Of a stretch of DNA of 64,000 nt, positions 23,786-35,600 are shown in pieces. A program made the position numbers and the translations under genes. Location of the stretch: NCBI GenBank assembly GCA_002812745.2, contig NCSJ02000161.1, positions 1 through 64,000 of the forward strand. Direction: 5' to 3'. This DNA is from Scytalidium lignicola (lineage: Eukaryota; Ascomycota; Leotiomycetes). Position 1 is the stretch's first letter. The number at the start of each line of letters is the position of its first letter. The notes beneath the pieces are model-generated. The model saw only the letters and a list, made by a program, of their open reading frames with translations. It had not been told where the DNA came from and searched no databases.

Positions 23786-24429
23786 AGAGTTAAAAGCATT
23801 GTAAAACTCATAGAAGAATGAATCTTACTCAAAGAAACGTAAAATGGTGAAGTAAACGTAAAGTGTAAATTCTTTACCAAACTCATTAGATGAGGTACAG
23901 AGGGGACGAGAAAAGTCTCATTGCTTAACGATTAATTCTGCTAGCTGTATTAGGAAATTCTATATTGTCATTTTACTAAATCGAGTAAGCTTTTCCTGAC
24001 TTAGTATACGAATTGTAAGTATTACTAAACAAAGCAGCGTGATAACTATGGCTTACTGCCCAGCAAGGGTATGAGAATCTTTTTTTTGTATTCTTTCTAG
24101 TAGCTATTCAAGTTACTTTATTAGTTATCTAAAATCCACTTAGATAAAGCTTAACCATTTAGTGTAATTTCCTATTGTAGCTTAACCTGCCACGTATAGT
24201 AATAAATGAAATGGTTAAGAATAAAAATAACACTTGTGCATAATCTAAAAACTGTACAAATTATTATATAAGATGTAAAGATATGGATAGTATTAAGATT
24301 TACGCATTAAAGCCTCGTATACGTAAAGTTTATTACATATTTGAAGGTTAACAGAGGAGATTATCCATCGTCACATTAAGATTAGAAGACCAAAGGTATT
24401 TTACAATCCAAGTTATTTTTAATAAAGAG
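23786..24429. other. intergenic, promoter side of SDR paralogue 2
   Basis: About 640 bp of AT-rich DNA between the transposon and the dehydrogenase gene. I recognise no coding sequence. Confidence 0.45.
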
Positions 24430-25495
24430 ATGTCAACACAATCGAGGGAATTTATTTCAACACTGTTTGGTTTAGTATGCATCTTAATCCTTATTGTCTC
24501 TTGAACTATAATCATGTCATTATATTTCTTTTCAGTTAGATCAAACTAATAAGTAATCTTAGTCACCGGCTGCTCTTCTGGCCTTGGTCGATCCTTTGCA
24601 AAGATCATTCACAATGCAGGCCATCGGGTTGTACCTACAGCTCGCAATATCAATTCACCTTCGTATCTTCCAGACGACTCAAACGTTTTGAAATTAAGTC
24701 TCGATGTCACTTCTAAAGAGGCTATTACTAAGGCAGTAAACAATGCTGTAGAAAAATTTGGTCGAATTAATATTCTTATTAACAATGCAGGTTACGCATT
24801 AATGGGTGATACAGAAGCAATACCCGAAGGGTATGCTCGGAACCAGCTCGAGACTAATTTCCGGGGTCCTGTACGCCTCACCCAAGAGATTCTTCCTGTA
24901 TTCCGAAACATCAATCCTCCCCAAAGTGGCGGTACAGTAGTTCAAATTAGTTCAATTGGTGGCTGGCTCGCCTTTCCAGGGGGTGCTTTTTACTATGCTA
25001 GGTGAGTAGGATTGTACTGTACAGTACATGCAAGTATATATGTGAAAGATTAATACTGACTTGGATAGCAAATTTGCCCTTGAAGCGTTCGCTGAGGCAG
25101 TATCGAAAGAGATGCTTCCCGATTGGAATATCAAGTTCCTGATCGTTGAGCCTGGAGCTGTGCACACCAAGTTTGCCGGGTCAAATCTGAAGATCATATC
25201 CCGGCACCCGGCATATGATACGCCAAGCGGGCCATTGACTCAACTGCTACGATATGCAACCACGGCATCTCAGGATTCCTGGAGCGATCCAGACATTTTT
25301 GGAAAGGTGCTCTTTGATATAGTCGTTAATCAGCAAACGCGGACCTTACCTATTCGTCTGCTGTTGGGGAGTGAATCTATCCCGCTCATCAAAGCAGATA
25401 TCCAGAAAACCTTAGATGAGATGCAGGCATGGAAAGAAGATATTATACGCTGCTCTCCGGGTGGTAGTTCAGAGCTCGCTAGCTTTGGCCTTTGA
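24430..25495 (+). CDS. short-chain dehydrogenase/reductase (SDR), paralogue 2
   Basis: Exons 24430-24469, 24563-25001 and 25069-25495 join to 906 nt (301 residues). The first intron donor is weak (GTTTAG), but only this join gives LFVTGCSSGLGR and keeps the frame; the second is GTGAGT. The motifs are those of a classical SDR: TGCSSGLG, ILINNAGYALMGDTEA, and the active-site YYASK (Tyr157, Lys161) formed across the second splice. Both introns lie at the same codons and phases as in the dehydrogenase at 3674-4709, so the two genes are duplicates. The substrate is unknown. No damage is seen. Confidence 0.88.
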
Positions 25496-26160
25496 GTTAA
25501 TTAGCTGACTCGCGCCAGATCTTCTTTCTTTTTCTCCCTTTCCATATCTGAAATCTGAGCTGAATGTCTAAAGAAATGTCGAGAAAATATCTTATTTATA
25601 ATGTGTAGTCCAACCCGCTCCTACATGAATATAGTAATGCCATCCACCGCTTTACAACTTCTACCATTATCACAACCCTCGATATATATATTTGTTATAC
25701 TGCGGTGGTGTTTTCGTAAGGTCAAAGTTTAATAATGAAGTATAAACAGAATTTAACCTTACATGATAAAATAGGAATCAACACTTCAATTATTAATTTA
25801 TTCCAAAAAAATATTTCGGTCGTTAAATGATTAAAGGTTATAATATTTTGCACTTAACTTTTAACTTGAGTATTTTAGTTTTCAGGAAAAGGGTTATTTA
25901 AAGTAAATTGAGTTCTTTTCTTTCAAAAGTTCTACTACATCTAATTCTTAAAATGTAACAGGGTTAAGTAAAGTAGAAGGAAGATCCTTAAGTGCAGTCC
26001 GCTGAATCAGATGATCAAACGAGACAACAAACTCAACACGAGGGACAAAAGGCTTAAAATATCAGAGATATCCTAGTATCCGGAGGATGGAGGAAGCAGG
26101 GTAAGATACCACCTGGTTTTTAGAGTCCTTACCGAATTGTTCAACATGGCATTTGTTTAC
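25496..26160. other. intergenic, no gene recognised
   Basis: This stretch lies between the stop of SDR paralogue 2 and the 3' end of the phosphoesterase relic. It is AT-rich in places. I see nothing else in it. Confidence 0.45.
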
Positions 26161-26164
26161 CTAT

Positions 26165-27292
26165 CGAGAAATCAAAAAGGTTGAGATATGGCCTTCGATA
26201 CTGTTGAAATCAAATGTGTAGTTTCCGCCACTTGGTACGCTCGCAGTATATGTGAGGTTATCGGGGCCAACATCCAGATGTGGAGGGACATGGTCGTGAA
26301 AGCCACTAGTTGAGTTTCATCAAAGGTAAGGACGAAAAGAGTTTCATGCCACTGAAGGCTGGATCTGGGGGTATCATATACATCTTTAATCAAACTCTCT
26401 CCCCAAGTGAATGGAATTTGTGTTAGTATCACAACAGGAAGGGTTGATGAACGTGAATTCAGCCAGCGAGCCATTAGTGGCATCAGTGTAAAGATCAGTA
26501 ACAGGCAGGATTTTGTCAGTGTTATTGCTAGTGAAGGTCCAGTTGAACAAGCCGGCTTCCGAGCTAGTGCTACCACCAGGTGTGACGTGGTTCTTCTAGG
26601 GGTGACCGGTCTCGGTCAATTGCTGGAAAACGGAACGCTGGGGGAAACCGTGCACACTTTCATCAAAGGAAGCATCATTAGTGCCGTAGCCGTAGGAGCT
26701 ACCAGACACCACATAAATGCAGTTAAGGTCTCTAGGCTGTTGATCATGAGATTCTAAAACATGTAGCTTCAAATGATGGTTTTGTTTCACTTACACTAGG
26801 AACATTAGAGTGCTAATGGTTGAAGGTCGCAAGGTTCTATACAAGGGAGGGTATGACTAAAACCTGATTCTCATGTAGTAGTGCATAACTAGGGTAGCGA
26901 GTTCGGTCTTGTTGACCAAGGCACTATAGATGCGTAGCTGTTCATGGACGAAACGATGCTGGGTAAAGAGTAACCGACTCTGTGTGATCCGGTTATTGTC
27001 GGGAGTGAAGGTGCCGTAGAACTCTGGTCCAGATCATTCAAGACCGAGTCATAATTCTTGGATGCGGTACAGACAAATCCCTCTCTAGGATTGGTACAAG
27101 TTGGAATGATTGCAAAACGGGCCGTTGATAATTGGATTCTCCAGACCTTTGATTTTCTGGCCTCCTAGCAGGTTGTCAACGGAGCGGTTCTCCATGACTA
27201 ATAAGACTACATTCTTGATTTTGGATTTCAGGTTCTGGATGGACGGATTTGAGTAAGAGGGAGGGGGTAGAGGAGGTCCCTATAGAAAGGTG
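26165..27292 (-). pseudogene. phosphoesterase (phospholipase C/acid phosphatase family), broken
   Basis: Pieces of one protein appear in order on the minus strand in different frames. Near 27150 are KNVVLLVMENRSVDNLLGG and GPFCN, then after a shift NPREGFVCTA. Near 27010 is EFYGTFTPDNNRITQSRL, followed by FVHEQLRIYSALVNKTELAT. Near 26700 are IYVVSGSSYGYGTNDASFDES and FNWTF-like coding. Near 26340 is SLQWHETLFVLTFDET, and after another shift GFHDHVPPHLDVGPDNLTY. The MENRSxDN start and the FDE...HDH block carry metal-binding residues of the PF04185 phosphoesterase family, which cleaves phosphate esters outside the cell. Several frameshifts, deletions and stops make it non-functional. Confidence 0.8.
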
Positions 27293-28941
27293 GGTAAGGC
27301 TTTTTTTNAATTTTTAATTTTTACAATCATACTCTCTCTTTATTTAACCTCCTAATTTATAAGCGTCTGTAAAAACTCCTTGGGCTATAGTACATGGTTT
27401 CCTCCACTAATATTCCCTTTATTTTGCTATTCTATTACTTTGAATTGCGCTGCCAGTAGCCAGAGAATACTCTCCTGTAAATGGGCAAAGGACAAAGCCT
27501 TACTCAAAAGCCTAAACTCGAGCTACCCAAATTCCCATACACCTATCATTCCATAGTTTCGTCCATTATCTTCTTGTATTGTATTATACGCTTTGTGCAA
27601 TTTTATTCTCCTTAAGGTCTATCCCTTGTTATGATGTCTGTTTATAGTAAAGGTTGATTAACTGTTCCTTATCCTACTATATGAAGATGCTTTTTAATGT
27701 ATCTAGGTTTATAACTCAGTATGTTTGTTAATAGTTATTCTTCCTTCAAGACGTGTTTTGTCGTCGTGATCAATCTCAAAGATTTTAAACAATTGTCAAG
27801 TAAGAAAGTGAGTTTACCATGTCCATTTTCTATTGTAATGGGGTACAACATACATCTTGAAAGGGGGAACCAAGCCCTTTCACGATGATATTGTGGTTAT
27901 CTCTATTTGTGATATTTCGAGAAGCTCGGAAGGTTGATTTTCAATGCGTTGATATGTTGTTGATGAAGAAATAATTATCGCCTGACTCAATCTTGGCTTT
28001 ACAGACTATGCTGTAAGTTCGCAGCCCTCATTGCATACAGGTGTTGAGTCTTGAGGGCCAGGTGGGTAAGGCTGTGGCGACAGTAGCAAATGTCAGCATT
28101 CCGAAGACAGAACTAGGATGTATTTTGACCAGACAATAATTGGGGATGCCACGACTGAACACGGGTGCCAGCTTCTCTTATATTCAGACTGCGTTAAGGG
28201 CTATGACTGCTCTTCCGCTACCCAAACCCACGTGTTGTTTTAATTATCCATCTAGAATTACATGTTTCTTTAGCAGAACATGTTAAATGCGTGGTGGAGA
28301 TGCCTTAATCATGCGAATAAGGAAGCTTTGAATATTATTTCTGCTTGACTTCTGCTAAAGATCGGCATTTGTGGTCACCAATCAGATTAATGTGTATGTG
28401 CATGCTACGAGGGGTCTGGTTTTGTGTCCATTACCTCCAAAGAGGTTAATCTTCAAGAGTGCCATGTGTATTGTCTGCAGAGTGTGGTTAAGCTTGGATG
28501 AGTAACTTATTAGCTGTCTGCGCCGTACTGGTTGCTTAAGTTCTCCTGACTTATTGCTTAGACAAACCTAGACTGACTGTTAGGTTAGGTTGCAGTAAGA
28601 ATTAGCAGTGGCTTGAAATCAAAATTTATGTAACTAATGAAAGAGTCGATAAATAAACATCTTATCTATTAAACAGAACCCGCTTGCTCGAGGTTACTTT
28701 CACCGTACTTGAGCCTGAATGAATCCTTATACTCACACATCGAAGAACATAGAAAGGTTAGCTTACCGCAGAAGGTATCTTATTCAAACGCATGTGAGGG
28801 AATCTGTTAAATTATATTCAAGGGATTAATGGAAGCTACGTACAATTCCTTTCCCCGCCTAAATGTATAATTTCGAGGACAATAAGGCTTGCCGGCAATT
28901 CTGGGCCATCGGTAGAACGTGTCAACTGTATAATCTATATA
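27293..28941. other. intergenic, no gene recognised
   Basis: About 1.6 kb without a recognisable gene. An N beside T and A runs lies at 27308. A stretch near 27980-28055 (TGACTCAATCTTGGCT...TACAGGTGTTGAGTC) recurs in diverged form near 49473-49550, so a fragment of some dispersed sequence is present in both places. Confidence 0.4.
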
Positions 28942-29599
28942 TCTATATAGTATCCAAAACACTTCCGTATAATTTAACACTGCTCATCTTACGTAATCTT
29001 ACGATCCAATAAGAGCGCTTCGTTTAAACTATAAGCCAATCAGAATAGTTTACACTGTGGATCTCACTTCCCCTTGTTACGTTCTAAAAGTCAATTTTAA
29101 TTGGTTTACAAAAACTGTTAATCTCCTGATTTGTCGATCATGTAACTTATAACCTATAACCTGTTTTGACTTTATATTTCACACTTTCATTTTATAATAA
29201 TTTTACAATAGCTAATTTAAATTGATTAAAGTGCTCTTCTTGCAAAAGATTCCAGTTAATCACGGAATACTCTTTCCAAAGGAATGGTTTATGAGTGATT
29301 TCTTGCAATACCTGTCATATTCGATCAAAAGACCAATATCGAAAGCAGAAAGGCCAATTGCATTTGCTCTCCGAGAAAGGTAAGGCACATCAAGAACAAA
29401 GGTATATTAAGGCAAAAGGAAAAGTTATAAAGGCTCAGAATGATTGAATTAATTAATTATGGTAGAATCAAAATAAGCGCATTGAGTATAAGCTTATATA
29501 TAAAGAATTAATTGAGCAAAGTAAGTATTTACAATTTATTAAGTTTATATATTAATTATTAACTAATATATACTAGGACAAAAAAAAATAAGCCTAAAA

Positions 29600-30350
29600 G
29601 CAACATGAGCCTAATAATTGGCCTACATGGGAGGGAAATTCTGATGATTTTGAGTTATCAAATATATGTCTAGATTTAAAGGATCAATAGTAAACTATTT
29701 GGTATACTAAAGTTTGATAGCAATATTTGAATGCTCAGAAAGATTTAACGGCCTGGTATAAGTAGGAGAAATTTAGTAAAAGATATATACAGGCTATAGT
29801 TGATCGGCCAGATTGGAAACCTACAGATCGGCCTATCAAGTGGGAAACTATAGAAGAGTATATGAACCAGGAAAGATCTGTGGAGGAGCTAATAAGCCTG
29901 AGGATGCCTATGGAGGAGTGTATAATTGAAGGACAGGCAAATCCTACAGCCCAGCCTACAGGTCAGCCAGAGACTACAGGTCAGCCAGAGACTACAGGTC
30001 AGCCAGAGACTACAGGTCAGCCAGAGACTACAGGTCAGCCAGAGACTACAGGTCAGCCAGAGACTGTAGGCCAAAAAGAACTATGCCATGCCTGTCGTCA
30101 ATTGAGGCCAATTTCGAGTTTTGGCCCTTTTTGGACTTGTGAGATCTGTAGGAAGCGAAATATCAAGGCTAATCGACGTAGAAATCAAAAGCCTATTGTC
30201 ATACCTACAAGGGATCAGGTCGAAAAGCATCTACAAGATTGGGTTGCAATAGCAGGGGAAAGGGAGCTCATACCACTCCGAAAAGACTGGACTAGGCCTT
30301 TGACAGTTGACGATTACTTGAGAGGTTCAGGAGGCTACGAGCCTGTATAG
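29600..30350 (+). CDS. Helitron-borne ORF with TGQPET repeats and a CxxC...CxxC zinc finger
   Basis: The open part runs from 29862 to 30350 (162 codons). It has six copies of TGQPET, then ELCHACRQLRPIS and WTCEICRKRNIKANRRR, a two-CxxC zinc-ribbon-like motif rich in basic residues, and a C-terminal part ending DDYLRGSGGYEPV. The same frame continues upstream to about 29600 (NNWPTWEGNSDDFEL, then QYLNAQKDLTAWYK) but is interrupted by TAG/TAA/TGA at positions that read as former CAG, CAA or CGA, so the N-terminal half is RIP-damaged. A CxxC motif of the same style starts the Rep-helicase protein of the neighbouring Helitron. The role is unknown; DNA or RNA binding is a guess. Confidence 0.5.
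29958..30065 (+). repeat. six 18-bp tandem repeats inside the ORF
   Basis: ACAGGTCAGCCAGAGACT occurs six times without change and codes for TGQPET each time. Identical copies in otherwise mutated DNA suggest recent slippage or homogenisation. Confidence 0.9.
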
Positions 30351-30431
30351 TAGACGAGTAGAGTATGTGGGAATCGACTGTAGGAATTGCCTGTAGCTAA
30401 GAATGGCCTATAGCAATTGAATTGCCTGTAA

Positions 30432-30483
30432 AACAGTAGCTAGGAATCGAACAGTAGCTAGGAATCGAACAGTAGCTAGGAAT
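30432..30483 (+). repeat. three 18-bp tandem repeats in the Helitron 3' region
   Basis: AACAGTAGCTAGGAATCG occurs twice in full and once in part, downstream of the zinc-finger ORF and about 80 bp before the putative 3' hairpin. Confidence 0.8.
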
Positions 30484-32422
30484 TAACAGCCTGTAGGCAA
30501 GTGTACAGGAATTAGATCAGTCACGTGAAAGATAAGGATACCAAATATCCCTCCCTACGAGCGTAGCGAGTAGCAAGCTTTGCTTGTCTATATAGTATTG
30601 AAAACATTGTGGATCTTTCCGTCTAAAAGTCGATTTTGATTGGTTTACAAGATGCGTTTCCGACGGTTTTGATTCGTTCGATGCACGCGTTTACAGTGAT
30701 TTGATTGGTTGTTGGTTATCCAATCACCTCCTTCGATCGCGTCCTTCAACTACGTCTGTAAACAAAGATCACACTTATAAACAAGGACATACTACGATTA
30801 ACATTCTATTGTGTATATTGTAACATTATTACCATGTGATTATTATACAGATTATCGTACGGTTGTTTTCTTTGCTTTTGCTCGGTGTGCTTTCCTGTAC
30901 AGTCCGTAAAATCGTATACACTTTCTTCACCATAGTACAGTACCCATCTTTCTATTCCTCCTTAATAACTTTACTAATAATGATTTGCTATCCTTCAGCT
31001 TCTCCTACAACATATTGTAAGAGCTGTAAACAATATCGTCTGTCAGAATTATTTAAAAGGCAGCCAGATGGAATAAGATTTTATACAACATATTCTACTT
31101 GCATGGTTAGTGTTCAATTAGTGCTATAATCGTATATTTGACTGTTGACAGGAATATAAACGAAATCAGGTTGTACTTAGGGAAGTTGATGTTAACATTC
31201 CATAACAAACTTGACAATCTGTTAAACTACCAGCTTAAAGGCGTAAACAACGTTGATTTGACTATTTGATAACTTTACCTTTGCTAGTATAACTGCCTAA
31301 GCCAGGTTTACTAATAATTCTATCATAACTACTGCAAAGTTATTCATTGTCACTTCTAGCCTTTGAACAACTGTTATGTAACTATACACCTTCACTTCTA
31401 ACCCTTGAACAATTATTACATAACTGATCATTATCATTTACAATCCTTAAACTATATTAACTTAGAATTAAAGGTCGATTAAAACATCAACTGTTAGGTT
31501 TTATATCTGCTTTTACACTTATTATACCTTATTATATAAGTGTGTTAACAGAGGTTTGTATATGTTGCTTAGCATTTCATTGGCCAGAGGAAAATTCTAT
31601 ATATTATTATAAGGAAGAAGACTTAATATTAAAGCTATTCTAAGAATCGCTAGTCTTCTTCAAAAATCTCTTGACTAATAATGATTTAAGAGTAAAGGAA
31701 TTCCTTACTTGTATACAATAATATAATTTAGTACTTATGTTTATATCTCTTAGTTATAACAAGGATTGACAAATTGACGAATTAAGGTTAAGTTTAGCTT
31801 GTTTTTCCATTCATAATAACTTATATCATATATAAGGACTTTTATAATTAGGCCTTTAAACTGTTTTAACATTTATTTAATTATTCTTTTACAACTTTGA
31901 TTATATTATAAATGTTTGATCAGACTATCAACTTGAGCTAAATCAGTCTATACTTTGTAAGCTTTATATTATACTTATAGATTATAACCCTTTTATTTGC
32001 TTATATTTAATAGTAGTTGAATATATAATTGTTTAATCAACTGTATTCTAGTTAACTTTAAACCCTTGTATAAAGTTAGTCATGGAAGGAGTATACTACT
32101 AAGAGCAAATAAACCTTCTTAACAATAATAAGATTACTGTTATTATTCTAGACAAAACTAATGTGTACAAGTTTAAAGATATAGTTCTAGCTAATTGTAA
32201 TAAAGCTAGAGGAGAGTTGAATTTGACTAAGATTCCAGTTACTTATCTAGTTTATATACTATTACATTACATATTATTCTTTTCATACGGTAATTACAAT
32301 TAAAGTTATAATATAAAACTCTAAGGCTAATGTAGAAGTTATCGTTTAACATTATAAAAGTAATATCAATATTATTTATATACATAAAAAGGCTAATTCT
32401 CCTTTATCTTCTATAGAACTTA

Positions 32423-32689
32423 TGTCAAGGGTATCTGTACGTAGAGTGAAGAGAGACCAGGAGGCTGAAACATAATAGGAGACTAGCAGTGAGATAGCAG
32501 TTGGTTAGGTGTAGATTCACTCTAAAACTCGGTGTTCTTCTAAAATTACAAGATTGATCTCTGACTCCTGTCAAAGAGAAGGGGAAACCCTCCTCTTTAT
32601 AGACGGGAGTCAGCAGCTAAGGAGTGGCTAGGACTCAGACTACTATCCTTTTCCCCCCTTCATGTGATTAGTGCATTGAGGCCTTGACA
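32423..32689 (-). repeat. LTR, 3' copy
   Basis: 267 bp, with terminal TGTCAAGG and CCTTGACA. It differs from the other LTR mainly by C/T and G/A changes, and this copy keeps more C and G. The flanking 5 bases at 32418-32422 are ACTTA. Confidence 0.9.
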
Positions 32690-35600
32690 ATATCTCCTCC
32701 TTTTTAAGCTCTTATCCTCAAGAGTTATAATCATACTACTTATTAAGATGTAATGACAAAACATAATACTCTTCTATTCTACAATTAGACTTCAGATAAA
32801 GAATGCTAAACTTAGTACTCCTAGCCTTAATGCCTTAATATGTTTGTTATTTTAGCAAACACAAAACACCTCTTAGTATTAACCTTACAATAAAGCTTTA
32901 GCAAACTTCTTACTAAGCTTTAAAGATCTTTCTTTATTCTTTCAATTTAATGTTATAAGTTATAATAAGGCTAATAGTTGAATATTTTGCTTTTATTGTA
33001 AACTTCCTTTCTAGACTGTAACTTGCTTATAGTTAAGTAGTTATGAACAATCATTAAGCTTTATAACAAGGATGTTATTACTCTTACTCTTTCAATATAA
33101 CTTCATTATACTAAATATATTTATTAAGAAAAGCTTTAATAGTAATATTCTCTAAGCCTTAAGCCATTGTATATGTTCATTTAAATAAGTATTCTCTCCT
33201 TTAATTTTACTTCTTTTTCCAAACATTAACTGATGATCATTAGTATTACCTTTCNTTTTTGAAGAGATTTACTATATTCTCATAGCTTTTTACTAGCATT
33301 CCTCTTGTTAAGTTATAATTTTCTTACTGTCCTTCCTTCTATTATACTTCCCTTTTCCTTACCTTCATTCATTGAAATTCTCAAAGTAGAATTGTCTCTT
33401 ATTAAGTTATAGTTTAATTTTTGCTATACTTCTCCTTAATCTTCTAATTTAACTTGTTTTCCTACCTTTACCTTTGTTCAGTTATTACTTCTTTTCTCCA
33501 GGAATCACATAGCAGAATTGTCTCTTGTTAAGTTACAGCTTACTCTTTGCTATACTCTTTCTTGATTCTCCAATTCAGCTTACCTTGTACTTTTCACTTA
33601 ACTTTAGAATATCTTTTCTTTCTTCTTATACTCTTGCTTAACTTTAGTTATAATACTTGTTAACTTCTTGTTAAGCTCTTGTGATAGTACTAGTAAACAC
33701 TAAACCCCTTATTCTTACTGATAAAGAAGTACTATGTCAACAATATCTTTATAACTTGTCTAGGTAGAAAGCTAATGTTCTACAATAATATACAAATAAT
33801 ATTAATAAGTTATGATTATTGCTGTATAACTACTTTACTACTATTATACAATTGCTTAGCTAAAATTCTATAAGCTAATCTTCAAAATGTTCATACTACA
33901 AGTAGAACAATAAGGCTTGTCTTCTAATAAGCATATCCTTCCTTCTTTGTTCACTCTTGTGAACTGATAGTTAATTACTTGCTAACCTCTTGTTAGTTAA
34001 CTGGTTTGTTAAAAGCATAAAGCAAAGTACTTTATATTATTATTATCATGTATAATAGTATTCTTAACATAAGTTTTGATATAATGGTTATTGTTAATAC
34101 TAAGCTCTTGTTAACTTAGTACTAGGATAATGTTAAGATAATACAAGTAATTGTTTTAAAAAGCCTTTAATTTATTAAGAACTTCAAAAGTATACCTTCT
34201 TTATGTTTTTAAGAACTTAAGTAAGAAGAGTTAATTAAGTAAAAAGAGAAAAGTATCTTAGTATTAAAGTTATTAAGTTATTCATTAAAGAAGATGTTTA
34301 AAGATATAACAAATTTTTTTTAAAGAAGTAAAAAAGTCTTTGTACAGATTATAATAAAGTAATAAGTTACTTGTATAATTATTATTAGATAAGTGTTAAT
34401 CAGAGGATAACATTCTAAGGTAGAAAAGCCTTCTGATAATAAAGGTAATAATGAAGATTATAGTAATAATAACAAAGTATAATTCTTGCTCTTCTCTTAC
34501 TTACCTCTTATAAGGTTAAAGCTTAAGTGTTTAATTTCTTTTTCTACTTACCTTGTAAGGTTAAAGCTAATCTTTTGTTTAGTTGATGTTAAGTTCTTAA
34601 CTAAGTATATTTTAGATGAATTTAAATTGTTGTTTTATAATGTTTTCTTTCTTGTAATTATGTTCTGTACTATACTTTATGAAAAATTATTTGAAGTATA
34701 TTAATCATCTTTATTATAAAGTAATTATTAACTTTTTTAAGTCTTCTTTGCTTTCTCTTAACTTTAAGGTTGTTTAGATTTAAGTTATATTTCTTATTAT
34801 ACTCTTTTAGCATTTTACCATTATTAATATTTTCTTATAACTCTTAAGAATCTTCCTTATTAGTATATTTCTTTTAATTAATAAGGTATTTGAAAATTTC
34901 TCTTTGTTATTTATAGTTTAAGATTACTTTTACTTTATATTCATTGTCTAAGTTAATAACACTTATCTCCCTTGGTTTTAAGTTGTTATTCTCTTACTTC
35001 TTGTATAATTTAAGGGTAAAGATAAGGAAAACAAGGTAAATATGAATTTACTTTAATATATCTAACTTATAAGCAAGGTTATAGTCTTCTACTACCTTTG
35101 TTATTTTCTAAAGCCTTAAGTATTTATTAATGAACTTGTAATAAGGTTGTTATTACTTGATATAGGTAGTAAAGACTAATACTTAGTCTTTAAGGTTAAA
35201 AGACTTTAATACTCAACATTAGTTATATTATTTCTTATAAAGTTTCTAAGTATATTGAAGTAGACTTACAATCTTATTATAACTCTCTTATAACTCTTCA
35301 ACTCTCTTAATTACTATTAATACCTTAAAAGGAGGCTTTTTGCTAGCTAACCTTAACTTTGTTAATCCTTGTGATTTATATCTTATAAGAGCTTTTGTAA
35401 AGGATGTTTATATAGTAGAATACTATGAGATATTATAAATATACTTTGTTAAGTACAACTTAGTTATTTAATTGTTTTAAGTAAAGGAGTAGTAAACTTA
35501 CAAATAATATTCTAGGTTTTGGTTTTGATGTTCAGTTTGACTGTTAGTCTAAGGATGTTATACAGTATTCATCTGCCTCTTTACTACTAAGTAGTAGTAA

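Larger units (their letters stand above)
28942..30586 (+). mobile_element. short, probably non-autonomous Helitron (copy A)
   Basis: It begins TCTATATAGTAT..AAAACA after an A and ends in GAGCGTAGCGAGTAGCAAGC then TTTGCTTG, where AGCAA...TTGCT can form a hairpin. The same 5' and 3' sequences bound the next element, which carries Helitron Rep-helicase remains. The two also share an internal stretch near the 5' end (CTAAAAGTC.ATTTT.ATTGG). I do not see the usual CTRRT tail, so the exact 3' end is uncertain. It carries a zinc-finger ORF with upstream coding spoiled by Gln-to-stop changes. Calling it non-autonomous rests on finding no Rep or helicase sequence. Confidence 0.6.

Noticed and set aside
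29889..30074. Minus-strand frame of repeated SLWLTC
   Set aside because: It is the reverse of the TGQPET tandem repeat; the plus-strand ORF with its zinc finger is the likely coding strand.
34486..34704. 72-codon plus-strand frame inside the LTR element
   Set aside because: It lies antisense to the degenerate gypsy coding region and is a chance frame in AT-rich DNA.
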